A DNA stretch of 64,000 nucleotides from Corynebacterium casei LMG S-19264 (GCF_000550785.1 NZ_CP004350.1:910009-974008), one strand, 5' to 3'. Positions 19,178 through 28,296 are shown, counted from the stretch's first letter. The notes: generated from the letters alone by a model not told the origin. Made by a program: numbers and translations.

Positions 19178-19864
19178 ATGCACAAGATTGCCGCCGAGCT
19201 TCGGCACCGCGAACTAACCCAAGAGATCTACAACATCGGGGATGAAGTAGCTCAGTACATTGAGAACCTCATTGAGGCGATTGAAGACTGGGACGCAGAC
19301 TTGGCACTGGACTGCCTGGCTGAAATCGGCGATATTGTGGAGGATGCTCGCGTAGATTCGGGTCGCTGCGTGGGTGAGCTCATTGGCTTGCGCCAAGCAC
19401 TGATTTCGGGTCTGCGCTCAGGCACCATCTCTGCAGCTGCATCGGGTCACAATGACGTGGAAGCACCGCACGCATTCAATGCGCGCACACTCGAAGCGGA
19501 TTATCCAATTGATGGCCCGCCGGTAGCAGTGCACCAGTTGGCTGCTGCATTGCAGGACCGTACCGCTGCGACCGTGGATTACCTGCGTGACGTGGTGGAA
19601 TACGTGCTGAATCAGACCGATGCCGTGGCGCGAAATCTGGACATGGTGTCTTTGCCTCAGCTGTATAACCGCACCGGCAAGCAGGTTGTGGCTGCTGCCC
19701 ACGGCTGGCACCGTACCGTGGTGGATTCCCACCCGGCGTATGTGCGCACCATGCGTGGGCATAACCCGCCAGCATTTTTGGAGGAGCGCGAGCGAATTGA
19801 CCGCATTGTTGCCAAGGTTGCCGCGAAGCGTGCTGCGGCTAAGCGCGCCGCCACCACTGCATAA
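19178..19864 (+). CDS. Uncharacterised helical protein
   Basis: This is a 228-residue protein I do not recognise. It starts at ATG 19178 (MHKIAAELRHRELTQEI). It appears almost fully alpha-helical and has no signal peptide or membrane segment. The N-terminal half is acidic (YIENLIEAIEDWDADLALD), a middle histidine-containing stretch reads HGWHRTVVDSHPAYVR, and the C-terminus is a basic Ala/Lys-rich tail (KVAAKRAAAKRAATTA) like nucleic-acid-binding tails. A palindromic operator candidate lies just upstream. Probably a lineage-specific corynebacterial protein. Confidence 0.7.
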   Translation: MHKIAAELRHRELTQEIYNIGDEVAQYIENLIEAIEDWDADLALDCLAEIGDIVEDARVDSGRCVGELIGLRQALISGLRSGTISAAASGHNDVEAPHAFNARTLEADYPIDGPPVAVHQLAAALQDRTAATVDYLRDVVEYVLNQTDAVARNLDMVSLPQLYNRTGKQVVAAAHGWHRTVVDSHPAYVRTMRGHNPPAFLEERERIDRIVAKVAAKRAAAKRAATTA

Positions 19865-19987
19865 TATTAGCGTGTTTTCGCCACCGTAGTGCACTTTCTC
19901 TGTTAGGGTATTGATCGTGCCTGCTGCAGTTCTGCAAGGACGAGGCGGGTTGTAAAAGAAAACCCTACATAAGGAAAGATTTGTAAT

Positions 19988-20329
19988 ATGCGTTCCATTC
20001 GTACTTCCCTGATCGCTGCAACCACCGCTGCTGCGGTTGCTTTCTCCGCTACTCCTGCTTTCGCACAGGGATCCGCAGAGGGCTCTGCCGTTGGTTCTTC
20101 CGGATCTTCCACCGTTGCTGAGAGCTCCAACGCAACCGAGTCCCAGCTCAACGTTTGGGGTTCTTCCAAGGACTTCGACAACGCAAATGACTTTGACAAG
20201 CTGACCTACGTCTACGTCATCGGCTCTGTTGCTGCTCTGGCTGGCGGCGCTGCTGCATTTGCTTCCCAGACCCCACAGGCACGTGCAATCGCTGAGCAGT
20301 TCAACGTTGAGCTGCCACGTTTCTTCTAA
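19988..20329 (+). CDS. Small secreted or surface-attached protein
   Basis: This is a 113-residue protein with a clear Sec signal: MRSIRTSLIAATTAAAVAFS followed by ATPAFAQ, with predicted cleavage after AFA. The mature part is Gly/Ser-rich (GSAEGSAVGSSGSSTV), has the segment QLNVWGSSKDFDNANDFDKL, and then a hydrophobic helix (VYVIGSVAALAGGAAAFAS), so it may stay membrane-associated. A good AAGGAAAG ribosome site and a strong downstream terminator suggest a highly expressed single-gene transcript. Function unknown. Confidence 0.8.
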   Translation: MRSIRTSLIAATTAAAVAFSATPAFAQGSAEGSAVGSSGSSTVAESSNATESQLNVWGSSKDFDNANDFDKLTYVYVIGSVAALAGGAAAFASQTPQARAIAEQFNVELPRFF

Positions 20330-20353
20330 TCTCTAATTCGTAGAAGCACTTCC

Positions 20354-20395
20354 AAGCTCCGGTCCGCGCAGGAAAATCTGCGCTGGCCGGAGCTT
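20354..20395 (+). terminator. Terminator after the small secreted protein gene
   Basis: A long hairpin has outer arms AAGCTCCGG and CCGGAGCTT and an inner stem GCGCAG/CTGCGC around loop GAAAAT, followed by ATTTCGTT. It starts about 25 bp after the stop codon. Confidence 0.8.
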
Positions 20396-20501
20396 ATTTC
20401 GTTGCGAAAACTCCATTGGATAGTTCGCAATTGAAACTTGCTAATCTAACTTCCTTGGTGGTTTAAGATTCTCATTAAAGACTGAGACCTTTGGAGAAAT
20501 G

Positions 20502-20981
20502 ATGAGTTTAGGCGACTTCAACATCAGCCCCGAAACCCAGGCGAAGTTAGATTCTGGAGAACTGACGATCGATGGGCTATCTTTCAGATCAACTACGACA
20601 AATAAATACTCGGACTATGCCCCTTATGTCGGTTCTTCACTTGAATTTGAGCTCGACTACCCGGCCGAACCATTAGATGACGGGGACGGCGAAGCAGGGG
20701 ATGCGCCAACACTCGGAGAGGTACTCGTTCAGATTGCTGCTGCGGCTGCGCTTGTTGGTGTCGTTAAGGGGGCTTATGTTGTCAAGAACAATGCGCCGCG
20801 GTGGATTGAATCCATAAAACAGAAGCGAAGCAAGAAGCAATCTGAAGAGAGTGCTCCCAAAGCAATCGAAAGCAAACCTGTTGTAGATCACGCCATAATC
20901 TATGGTCTCAATCCCGACAAAGAGTCAGATCAGGAACTGACCGATGATACGAACGTTCCAGACGAACAGCAGAATCCGTAG
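20502..20981 (+). CDS. Hypothetical membrane-anchored protein
   Basis: This is a 159-residue protein without a recognised family. I prefer ATG 20502 (MSLGDFNISPETQAKLD) because GGAG is 5-7 bases upstream; ATG 20499 would be too close. The N-terminal segment is acidic, one hydrophobic stretch (LVQIAAAAALVGVVKGAYVV) predicts a membrane helix, then a very basic run (IKQKRSKKQSEES) and a polar acidic tail. It lies in the poorly conserved stretch 19-24 kb and is more A+T-rich than the housekeeping genes. Confidence 0.65.
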   Translation: MSLGDFNISPETQAKLDSGELTIDGLSFRSTTTNKYSDYAPYVGSSLEFELDYPAEPLDDGDGEAGDAPTLGEVLVQIAAAAALVGVVKGAYVVKNNAPRWIESIKQKRSKKQSEESAPKAIESKPVVDHAIIYGLNPDKESDQELTDDTNVPDEQQNP

Positions 20982-21047
20982 TTTCGTTTGGTGAGTGACC
21001 GTGGTGTTGAGGATTCACTAGAGCACCTGGCCGGCAATGGGCCGGGA

Positions 21048-21069
21048 AATTTCGCGAATTTGCGAAATT
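21048..21069. repeat. Dispersed palindrome, copy 2
   Basis: Arms AATTTCGC and GCGAAATT flank GAATTT. It resembles the copies at 11238-11257 and 23032-23055. It lies in the 270-bp gap between the hypothetical gene ending at 20981 and the antitoxin-like gene. Confidence 0.5.
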
Positions 21070-21250
21070 ACTTTCTTATGAGCGTAACTTTGCTGGCTTC
21101 CAGCAAAGCAGTGGCGATGAACTCGGTCAGTTGCACTCAAGCAAGTCTTCAACGGAGCGTCCCCCGAATACCCCCGATAAACGATCAATCCGGTTTACAA
21201 ATCGACCCGCCTGGCGTTACAGTTATTACAGATAGAAACTGGAGGTGACC

Positions 21251-21694
21251 ATGTCCGACGCTATGATTGCTCAATTTAGTCAGAATGAAATCACGGGAAG
21301 AGATCGTGAGCTCGCGGAAGAGCTAATTGCTAATGCTCCAAAAGATTCGAGCATCGCGCAATTGCTACAGCGCATTTTGGCTTCGACGGACCGCGGAATC
21401 GACATCACTGTATTAGCAGCGGATGGTGAAGTCACTCCAAATCAAGCCGCCTCACTCTTGAATATGAGCCGTCCTCACCTATTGTCTTTCATGGACACCG
21501 GAGAACTACCATTCCACCGCGTTGGTGAAACGCAGAAACACAGAAAGATTAAGATGAGCGACCTTCGAGTCTTTATGGCTGCCCGAGATGCGGGTAAGCA
21601 AATTACTGCTGATGCGTTACATGCTTCTTCATCGAATTCTGAGATTGTAGAACCGCTGTCTCCGGAAGAGATTGGCGAACTCGAAAGCCTTTAG
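21251..21694 (+). CDS. Antitoxin-like protein with excisionase/MerR-type helix-turn-helix
   Basis: This is a 147-residue protein starting at ATG 21251 behind a GGAGG. The central segment VTPNQAASLLNMSRPHLLSFMDTGELPFHRVGETQKHR is a typical excisionase-family winged HTH, split here by me for reading: residues about 61-98. Such proteins usually are antitoxins paired with a downstream PIN-domain RNase. No PIN frame follows; the next gene is convergent and unrelated. So it is either an orphan antitoxin or works with a distant partner. The N-terminus (RDRELAEELIANAPKDSSIA) is helical. Confidence 0.75.
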   Translation: MSDAMIAQFSQNEITGRDRELAEELIANAPKDSSIAQLLQRILASTDRGIDITVLAADGEVTPNQAASLLNMSRPHLLSFMDTGELPFHRVGETQKHRKIKMSDLRVFMAARDAGKQITADALHASSSNSEIVEPLSPEEIGELESL

Positions 21695-21717
21695 GGTTAG
21701 CCTCGTGGGAATGCGCG

Positions 21718-22836
21718 CTAGCTTTTCGGGTTGGCGGATTTCTTTAAATTTGAAATTGCCTGCGCCCAGGGTTCTTCTGCCTCGCACTTGGAACACACGG
21801 GAAGATCTGGATGAGTCTGAGCGTCCCCGATTGGCACCCACCATTGACCGCAAACAGCTTGTACCGCAGAGCCCTGAACGTATGCTTCCGTGAGCAAGGA
21901 TTTGAAGCCGTAGTGGAGCACTTTAGGTTTAGGAGGTATGGCCTCAAAACCTTTGGTGCGTTCTTTGCCTAGCCCGAGCAACTGCATGATCATTGCTTGC
22001 GTGACGAGAATATCGAGAGTGAAGTCCCTGAGGTATAGAGACTCGATCATGGTCTCATCTGGCTGTAGAAAACCGGCAATTAGTCGAATTAGTTCGCTTC
22101 GAGTCTGATAGGACATCGAAGAATCTAGAAATTTGAGGCGGATGGTGCTCAAGTCTTCGTGGGCCTCAGTTGGGTCTGTCTCCTGGTCGACAATCTTGTT
22201 TACTGATACGTGGATGACAGCATCTTTATATTCTGATTTTTCGGGCATCGAGATTTGAGAACCTTTGGCGCCTATCGCAATTTCTTGCAAAGAGTCAATT
22301 ACAGCATCCAGAACCTGTTGATGGAGCGACTGCGCAGCTACTCGTTGAATGCCCATCTTCCTAACACGTAGATCCAACTGAGACGGGCCCAGCGCTCCAG
22401 ATCTTAATCCCTTAACGATGGCGTTGGGTCCCGAGCTATGAAATCGATCATGGCGGTCTGCATAAATGAGCCAGGCATCTGCACCATCGTCAGGACAGAT
22501 TACGGCGCCTCTCCAAGCTGCTCCTGTACGACTTCGCACTTCATAAACGGGTGTGCCAGCTTTAGATGACGTGCTCTTGTGTAAATCTAGAGTTCCCCTC
22601 TGGAATCCTTTTCGAGCGTCGTCGAGGAGGTCTTCATCGGAAATGGCGAATTCAAATGCACGGACGAGGTGACCCACTTTTTGTTCGAAGTCGGAGACTC
22701 TTCGAGCGGCTTCATATTCAGATTTTGTTCGAGCAGAAAGCATGTCTGCTTTGTAGAGAGTTTTAAGTACATCGACTGTTGGCCAAACGCGCATCATAGG
22801 AGAATAGATTACTAGAGCGTTCGGACAAGTTGTCAT
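21718..22836 (-). CDS. DUF3039-like protein with C-terminal zinc-ribbon-type motif
   Basis: This is a 372-residue protein of unknown function. Its C-terminus (AVCGQWWVPIGDAQTHPDLP then VCSKCEAEEP) matches the Cys-x-x-WWVP...CxxC pattern I associate with DUF3039, a small actinobacterial putative zinc-binding module. The middle (RSRTGAAWRGAVICPDDG, AWLIYADRHDRFH) resembles RelE-like nuclease-fold strands but this is uncertain. Start uncertain: ATG 22836 has no clear ribosome site and ATGs at codons 14-15 are alternatives. It is convergent with the antitoxin-like gene, 23 bp apart. Confidence 0.65.
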   Translation of the reverse strand: MTTCPNALVIYSPMMRVWPTVDVLKTLYKADMLSARTKSEYEAARRVSDFEQKVGHLVRAFEFAISDEDLLDDARKGFQRGTLDLHKSTSSKAGTPVYEVRSRTGAAWRGAVICPDDGADAWLIYADRHDRFHSSGPNAIVKGLRSGALGPSQLDLRVRKMGIQRVAAQSLHQQVLDAVIDSLQEIAIGAKGSQISMPEKSEYKDAVIHVSVNKIVDQETDPTEAHEDLSTIRLKFLDSSMSYQTRSELIRLIAGFLQPDETMIESLYLRDFTLDILVTQAMIMQLLGLGKERTKGFEAIPPKPKVLHYGFKSLLTEAYVQGSAVQAVCGQWWVPIGDAQTHPDLPVCSKCEAEEPWAQAISNLKKSANPKS

Positions 22837-23031
22837 GTATGCACTAATTGAGTGTCACAGTACTAGTTCGACAGCGTTTTGGGGATTCTGGCGGCTTCTG
22901 GGGTGATTGTGGAGTAGCCTTTCTGGGTGGCAAACCGTGCTTGATTTTGCTGGTCGGTTCCTTCGACAATTTCTATCGTCTGCGCTTTAAAAGAACACAA
23001 GTCGGAGCTTTCGCTTTTGCCGATTAACTAA

Positions 23032-23055
23032 AAATTTCGTGATTTTGCGAAATTT
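23032..23055. repeat. Dispersed palindrome, copy 3
   Basis: Perfect arms AAATTTCG and CGAAATTT flank TGATTTTG. The core TTTCGTG-w-TTTTGCGAAAT is shared with copy 1. It lies between the starts of two divergent genes, so here it is better placed to be a regulatory or protein-binding site than a terminator. Confidence 0.5.
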
Positions 23056-23139
23056 TCGGAACTCTCTCAGGGGCTAAAAAGGGGCGAACACGCCAAATAA
23101 GTGCGGAACTTATAGGCATTGCGCTGAGACTCATTAGGC

Positions 23140-24365
23140 GTGAATATTTCTACACCAACAAAGAAGTCAGGTGGCGCCTATGGCGTTATCTATCGGTTGC
23201 ATTCTGTGGCCGGCGTATTCGTGGCGCCGCTGCTGGTGATTGCGGCGCTGTCGGGATTTCTCTACACGTTCGCGCCGAGCCTTGAGAACTTTGTTTATCG
23301 CGATGCCATTACCGCGAGCTCCACGGAAGCCGCGCAGCCGCTCGAAGAACAAATAGAGGCGGCGCAGGCAGTTCACCCGGACCTGTAACTTGCAGCGGTG
23401 GAAAGCTTTGAAGACCCAGCGAAGACCACGCGCGTGCTATTCGATGATCCCGCTCTGGAAGTCACCGGTGACCTGGTGCAGTACGGCTCTTCCCGCGCGC
23501 TGCCGCTGCGCACCTAGATTTCTGAAGGCCACCGCCAGCTGTGGTTGGGAGAACCGGGACGCATCTACTCTGAGGTTGCGGCCTCCTGGCTGGGCATCCT
23601 CGCGCTCGCCGGTGGCTGGCTGTGGTGGGCGAAACGAAAGAAGAAGCGCAGTCTGCATAGTGCGCTTGGCATCTGGCTGCTGCCGGGCTTCCTTTTCCTC
23701 ACCGTTACTGGCTTGACGTGGTCATCTATGGCCGGCGGCAATATTGCCAACCTGCGTGCTGAGTTGGACTGGACTCAACCAAGCGTGAACACCGACGAGC
23801 ACGCGCATCACGGCCACGAATCTCAGGGAGGGAAGTGTCGTCTCAAGAAAGCATCGATACTGCTGCTGCCACCGCACGTGTGGCGGGGCTGAGCGGCATC
23901 ATTGAGATTGTGCCGCCCGCGGAAAAAGGTGCGGCGTGGACTGTGACTGATATGCGCGAAGAGTGGAAGTTGAGCAATGACGGGATTGCTGTGGATGGTG
24001 AGACCGGGGAGATTGTGGACCGCGTGGACCACGCCGACTGGCCATTGGCAGCCAAGCTTTCCGCCTGGCTGATTCAGCTGCACATGGGCACGCTGTTCGG
24101 GTGGATTAACCAGCTAGTTCTGGGCGTGATCGCGCTGGGGCTGCTTGTCGTTATTCTCTTGGGCTACCGCGTGTGGTGGAAGCGTCGGCGCTTTCTGGCA
24201 GCGGCGCAGTGGCGGCGCACCCGGCCCGGGCTGCTGGCCGGCACAATCGTGTTCCTGCTGGCGTACAGTGTCATGGCGCCAATGTTCGGAATCAGCCTCG
24301 TGGCATTCTTGGTACTCGATGCAGTGATCAAAAATGTGGCTACCCGGAAATCTAAATCCGAGTAG
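23140..24365 (+). pseudogene. Decayed PepSY-associated membrane protein gene
   Basis: The remains of a PepSY-TM family protein, a putative membrane-bound reductase/iron-related protein. The first part (GTG 23140) reads YGVIYRLHSVAGVFVAPLLV then LSGFLYTFAPSLENFVYRDA, typical of the first helix. The frame is broken by TAA at 23386-23388 and TAG at 23515-23517, yet the same frame continues with recognisable sequence (EVAASWLGILALAGGWLWWA, LPGFLFLTVTGLTWSS). A frameshift near 23825-23835 moves the rest (LIQLHMGTLFGWINQLVLG, MAPMFGISLVAFLVLD) into another frame. Three separate lesions make sequencing error unlikely as the sole cause. Confidence 0.85.
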
Positions 24366-24393
24366 CCACACTGAACAATGCTTGAGCTAAGTC

Positions 24394-25503
24394 CTAGCTT
24401 TCTTCACCAGGTGCTTGCGGGCGGCGGAAGGCCGCGCGCTCTTCTGGTGGGAGAGTAGGAACCTTGTCCAACTCCTCCGTAATTTGTGGCCACAGCTGGT
24501 TCATGATGTTGTTCCACGTCAAGATCCAGACGGCTTGGGCGCCAGGCTTGTTGTTGGACTTGCCCACGATGATCATCTGCTCATTACGAGCACGCATGTG
24601 GTCAAGCGTGTGCTGCACGGTAGTAGAACCGGCAACGGTCAACGCTGGGCGGGAGAATTGCAGAGCTGGCTCATCAGGTTGCGCCAACAGGGTGTCACGA
24701 ACGTGCACAACCTGCGGCATGCGTGAATTCTTGGTGTAGATCAACGCACGCATGATGTTCTTGGAAATGCACAGGGACTGTAGTTCGGCAACCGTGGCAT
24801 CGGAAGGCAACGGCACAATCTCCGAGCCGTGGAGGCGAGCGAACTCGCCGACGGTGGAGGTTTCCAGCTCAATCACGCCGGTGATCTGCGACGCTGAGGA
24901 CTCATCCAAGGTGCCGGTCTCACGGGAGTGCTCCACCAGAGTGCGCAGCGTATCCACGTCATAGCCAGCAGCGCCAGCGCGGTCAACTGGGGTTTCACCA
25001 GTGCGGCGCACCAGGGTGTTCGCCATATTGTTGATCCACACCAGCAGTGGGCGGAACAACCAGATGAAGCCACGGGCCGGAATTGCGATCATGCCCAGTG
25101 CGGTTTCAGGGTGGGTAATCGCCCAGGACTTCGGAGCCATTTCACCAATAACCAGGTGCAAGAAGGTCACGATGAAAAGGGCGAGGATGAAGGAAACAAC
25201 GTCAGCGATGCCCATCGGCAAGCCCATTGCTTCCAATGGAACCATCAACAAGTGGTGAACCCACGGCTTGGTCACCGCACCCAAAATGAAGGTAGCGGCG
25301 GTAATGCCCAGCTGGGCACCGGCCAACATGATGGTCAACTCATTGAGAGAGCGCAGACCAGCGCGTGATGCGCGAGAAGTCTCAGCGGTTTCTTCCAGAC
25401 GGTTGCGACGCGCACTCATCAAAGAAAACTCAATGATGACAAAGAAAGCAGACAGGATAATCACCACGATGGTGACAATCAGATTCACAATCCAGCTATC
25501 CAT
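24394..25503 (-). CDS. CNNM/CorC-type (UPF0053) membrane protein, second of a tandem pair
   Basis: This is a 369-residue protein of the hemolysin-C/CNNM family, thought to act in magnesium or cobalt transport or efflux. The N-terminal DUF21 region holds about four membrane helices (IVTIVVIILSAFFVIIEFSL, FIVTFLHLVIGEMAPKSWA), followed by CBS-like domains (VVHVRDTLLAQPDEPALQFS, VWILTWNNIMNQLWPQI). The typical CorC_HlyC C-terminal domain is absent. Its start codon overlaps the stop of the upstream paralogue by one base (CTAATG), so the pair is translationally coupled and may form a hetero-oligomer. Confidence 0.9.
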   Translation of the reverse strand: MDSWIVNLIVTIVVIILSAFFVIIEFSLMSARRNRLEETAETSRASRAGLRSLNELTIMLAGAQLGITAATFILGAVTKPWVHHLLMVPLEAMGLPMGIADVVSFILALFIVTFLHLVIGEMAPKSWAITHPETALGMIAIPARGFIWLFRPLLVWINNMANTLVRRTGETPVDRAGAAGYDVDTLRTLVEHSRETGTLDESSASQITGVIELETSTVGEFARLHGSEIVPLPSDATVAELQSLCISKNIMRALIYTKNSRMPQVVHVRDTLLAQPDEPALQFSRPALTVAGSTTVQHTLDHMRARNEQMIIVGKSNNKPGAQAVWILTWNNIMNQLWPQITEELDKVPTLPPEERAAFRRPQAPGEES

Positions 25504-26942
25504 TAGCGCACCTGCCCTTCATCGCTAGATTCAGAGACTGGGGCGTCATCAGCGTCCCTGTCGTCATCATCATTCGCAACTTCTTCAACCAACTCAATTG
25601 CCAAGACAGAAGGGACGTGGCGGTCAACTTCTTGCACATGGATATTTAAATGACGCTTCGGGGCATCTTCTTCCACCCAGTCTTCGGGCTCTGCTTCCAA
25701 GTCAATGGTGTGGGTTTCACCTTCGACCACCAAAGCACCGGTGTGCGCGATGAGCAGACCAGCGATGGTTTCAAAGTCACCTTCGGGCAGGTCATGGCCA
25801 ATGGCGCGCTCGATTTCATCCAGCGGCGTATCGCCATCGACAAGCCAATGCGTGTCGTCTTGCTCGGTGATCTCTTCGGTCTCTTCGACGTCGTGCTCAT
25901 CGGTGATATCGCCCAAGATTTCCTCAGCGAGGTCCTCAAGGGTAACAATGCCGACGAAGCCGCCGTATTCATCAATGACACAGGCCATCTTTTCATCGGC
26001 CTGCTGGAGTTCTTCCACCAGCGTTGGCAAAGACATCAGCTCCGGAACCACGACGGATTCCTTCATCACTTCGGTCACGGGCGCCTGCTGGTCACCTTGC
26101 CACGTCAGGACATCAAAAAGATGCACAATGCCCACTGGGTTGTGCTCATCATCAATGACTGGGTAGCGGGTGTGATTAGTGGACATCAGCTCACGCACCT
26201 CAGCGACGGTGGTCTCTGGATCCACAACGTCAGTACGCGAACGTGGAACCATCGCGTGGTCCACATCATCGTGAGGGAAGTGCAGCAGACGGTCGAGCAC
26301 CAAGTAGGTGTCATCATCCAAATCGCCAGATTCGCGGGAATTATCCATGATGGATTCCAGGTCATCTGAAGTAGCGGAAGAATCCACGTCTTCCAAAGGC
26401 TCAATCTTGAACAGTCTCAAGATGGCGTTGGAAGAGTACTCGAAGAAGTGGACCAGTGGTCCGAAAATCTTGAGGAAGACAATGGATGGGGTTGCCAGCC
26501 ACAGTGCGGAGTTCATTGGCGCGGCAATGGTGTAGTTCTTCGGGAACAGCTCCGCGAACAACATTGTGGCAATCGTGGACGCCACCAGCGCCAGGACAGT
26601 ACCAACACCAACCGAAACGGCGGTTGGAATGCCAACGCCACCCAGCAAAATGCCGAGTCCCTGGCCAACTAGGGGCTCAGCGACATAGCCAATGAGCAGG
26701 CCTGTCACCGTGATGCCCAGCTGTGCGCCAGAGAGCATGAAGGATGTTTTTTGAGTAATTTTAAGTGCACGTTGCGCGCGGTTGTCGCCGCTTGCTGCCA
26801 GCGTTCGAAGCTGGGCGCGGTCGACCGACATGTAGGCAAATTCTTGCGCTACGAAGAAGGCGTTTGCAACGATGATCAGGCCAATAACTACGATGCCTGC
26901 GAGAATCATAAAAATTGCGGTCATCATAGTGATCCCCACCAC
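25503..26942 (-). CDS. CNNM/CorC-type (UPF0053) membrane protein with CBS pair and CorC_HlyC domain
   Basis: This is the first of the tandem pair, up to 479 residues; starts at 26942 or the in-frame ATGs at 26927 and 26924 (MMTAIFMILAG) are possible. A DUF21 membrane domain (ANAFFVAQEFAYMSVDRAQL, FAELFPKNYTIAAP) is followed by two CBS motifs (MVPRSRTDVVDPETTVAEVR, HNPVGIVHLFDVLTW), the DEYGGFVGIVTLEDLAEEIL signature, and a CorC_HlyC domain. The C-terminus is highly acidic (ANDDDDRDADD). Likely role in divalent cation homeostasis by family. Confidence 0.9.
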   Translation of the reverse strand: MVGITMMTAIFMILAGIVVIGLIIVANAFFVAQEFAYMSVDRAQLRTLAASGDNRAQRALKITQKTSFMLSGAQLGITVTGLLIGYVAEPLVGQGLGILLGGVGIPTAVSVGVGTVLALVASTIATMLFAELFPKNYTIAAPMNSALWLATPSIVFLKIFGPLVHFFEYSSNAILRLFKIEPLEDVDSSATSDDLESIMDNSRESGDLDDDTYLVLDRLLHFPHDDVDHAMVPRSRTDVVDPETTVAEVRELMSTNHTRYPVIDDEHNPVGIVHLFDVLTWQGDQQAPVTEVMKESVVVPELMSLPTLVEELQQADEKMACVIDEYGGFVGIVTLEDLAEEILGDITDEHDVEETEEITEQDDTHWLVDGDTPLDEIERAIGHDLPEGDFETIAGLLIAHTGALVVEGETHTIDLEAEPEDWVEEDAPKRHLNIHVQEVDRHVPSVLAIELVEEVANDDDDRDADDAPVSESSDEGQVR

Positions 26943-27017
26943 CTAGGATTTTGGTAGCGGGGACATCGACTCGGAGGTTCCACCAGCGGGTGCCTTTCTT
27001 TGGTTGAGTAAAGCGTT

Positions 27018-27040
27018 CATATCATTAAGTAAATGATGTG
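27018..27040. promoter_or_regulatory. Imperfect palindrome between the CNNM pair and hemW
   Basis: Arms ATCATT (27021-27026) and AATGAT (27032-27037) flank AAGTA, with one extra matching pair on each side. It sits about 40 bp upstream of the hemW start and about 80 bp from the divergent CNNM start. It could be an operator for either gene. Confidence 0.35.
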
Positions 27041-27077
27041 ACAAGATTACACGGATTTCGTGATAACCGTTAGTGTA

Positions 27078-28220
27078 ATGGCCATGAAGGACACGTTTGG
27101 GCTTTATATCCATGTGCCGTTTTGCGCAACGCGCTGCGGCTATTGTGATTTCAACACTTATACCCCCGGTGAGCTGGGAAGCCCGCGTGATCTCACAGGC
27201 CCATACTTAGACGCACTTGAACGTGAATTAGAACTGGCGGCCGCGAAAGTAAATCGTCCCGCTGACACCATCTTTGTCGGCGGCGGCACCCCCTCCTTAT
27301 TGGGTGGGGAAGGACTAACCCGCGTTCTTAATGCCGCGCGCAATACCTTCGGGATTTCGGAAGGCGCGGAAATCACCACGGAGTCCAATCCGGAGTCCAC
27401 CTCGCCGGAATTCTTCGCTCAAATCAAGGACGCTGGGTTTACCCGTGTGAGCCTGGGGATGCAGTCCGCGGCCTCCCACGTCTTGCAGGTCTTGGAGCGC
27501 GCGCACACCCCGGGCCGTCCTTTCGCGGCGGCCAAAGAAGCCAAGGCGGCGGGCTTTGAGCACGTCAACTTGGACATGATTTATGCAACGCCGACGGAGA
27601 CAGATGATGATGTCCGCCGTACCTTGGACTTGGCATTAGAGACTGGGGTGGACCACATCAGCGCCTATTCGCTCATTGTCGAAGACGGCACGCGCATGGC
27701 GCGCAAAGTGAAAAAGGGTGAGCTTCCCATGCCGGACCAGGACACTATGGCCCGGCGTTATGACATCATCGCGGATACCCTCGATAACGCCGGTTTTGGC
27801 TGGTATGAGGTGTCCAACTGGGCGAAGGAAGGCGGGGAGTGCCGCCACAACATGATCTATTGGCGCGATCACGATTGGTGGGGCGCCGGCCCCGGTGCGC
27901 ACTCGCACTTAGGTGATCAGCGTTTCTACAACGTGAAGCTGCCGGGCCGCTACATCAACATGGTGGGCGCGGATGAGCTGCCCATCGCGGATACAGAAAC
28001 GTTGACCGATTCCGAGCACCACATGGAAAAGATCATGCTTGGCCTGCGCCTGCGCGAAGGCATTGACCGCACCTTGCTCTCTGATAAGGCACAGCCGATG
28101 ATCGATGGGTTCATTGATCGCGGTTTGCTCGCCGATGACACCAGCTTGCACGTCACCCGCTCCGGCCGCTTGCTTGCCGATGGCATCATTACCGACCTGC
28201 TCTTAGCTGAAGAGAGCTAG
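27078..28220 (+). CDS. hemW: Radical SAM protein HemW (coproporphyrinogen III oxidase-like, heme chaperone family)
   Basis: This radical-SAM protein belongs to the HemN/HemW family; HemW is now regarded as a heme chaperone, not a true oxidase. The [4Fe-4S] motif Cys-x3-Cys-x2-Cys is present (FCATRCGYCDFNTY). Other family segments are TIFVGGGTPSLLGGEGLTRV, VSLGMQSAASHVLQVLER and DHISAYSLIVEDGTRMARKV. Starts at 27060, 27078 and 27084 are all in frame; I favour 27078/27084 because homologues begin just before the YIHVPFC region. It directly precedes hrcA-dnaJ as in other actinobacteria. Confidence 0.92.
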   Translation: MAMKDTFGLYIHVPFCATRCGYCDFNTYTPGELGSPRDLTGPYLDALERELELAAAKVNRPADTIFVGGGTPSLLGGEGLTRVLNAARNTFGISEGAEITTESNPESTSPEFFAQIKDAGFTRVSLGMQSAASHVLQVLERAHTPGRPFAAAKEAKAAGFEHVNLDMIYATPTETDDDVRRTLDLALETGVDHISAYSLIVEDGTRMARKVKKGELPMPDQDTMARRYDIIADTLDNAGFGWYEVSNWAKEGGECRHNMIYWRDHDWWGAGPGAHSHLGDQRFYNVKLPGRYINMVGADELPIADTETLTDSEHHMEKIMLGLRLREGIDRTLLSDKAQPMIDGFIDRGLLADDTSLHVTRSGRLLADGIITDLLLAEES

Positions 28221-28251
28221 AGCTAAAGACAACTAAAAGTTGTTTTAGCTC
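28220..28251 (+). terminator. Hairpin after hemW
   Basis: Outer arms GAGCTAAA and TTTAGCTC and inner arms ACAACT and AGTTGT enclose loop AAA, with a single bulged G. It overlaps the last base of the hemW stop codon. There is no U-run after it on the plus strand, so termination efficiency is uncertain. Confidence 0.5.
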
Positions 28252-28296
28252 TGGGGAACTTGGAAGTTCGCAAGCGATATGGTGGTGGGGTAAGAT

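Noticed and set aside
21690..21893. Possible PIN toxin remnant after the antitoxin-like gene
   Set aside because: The plus-strand frame is only the shadow of the convergent gene; no PIN motifs seen.
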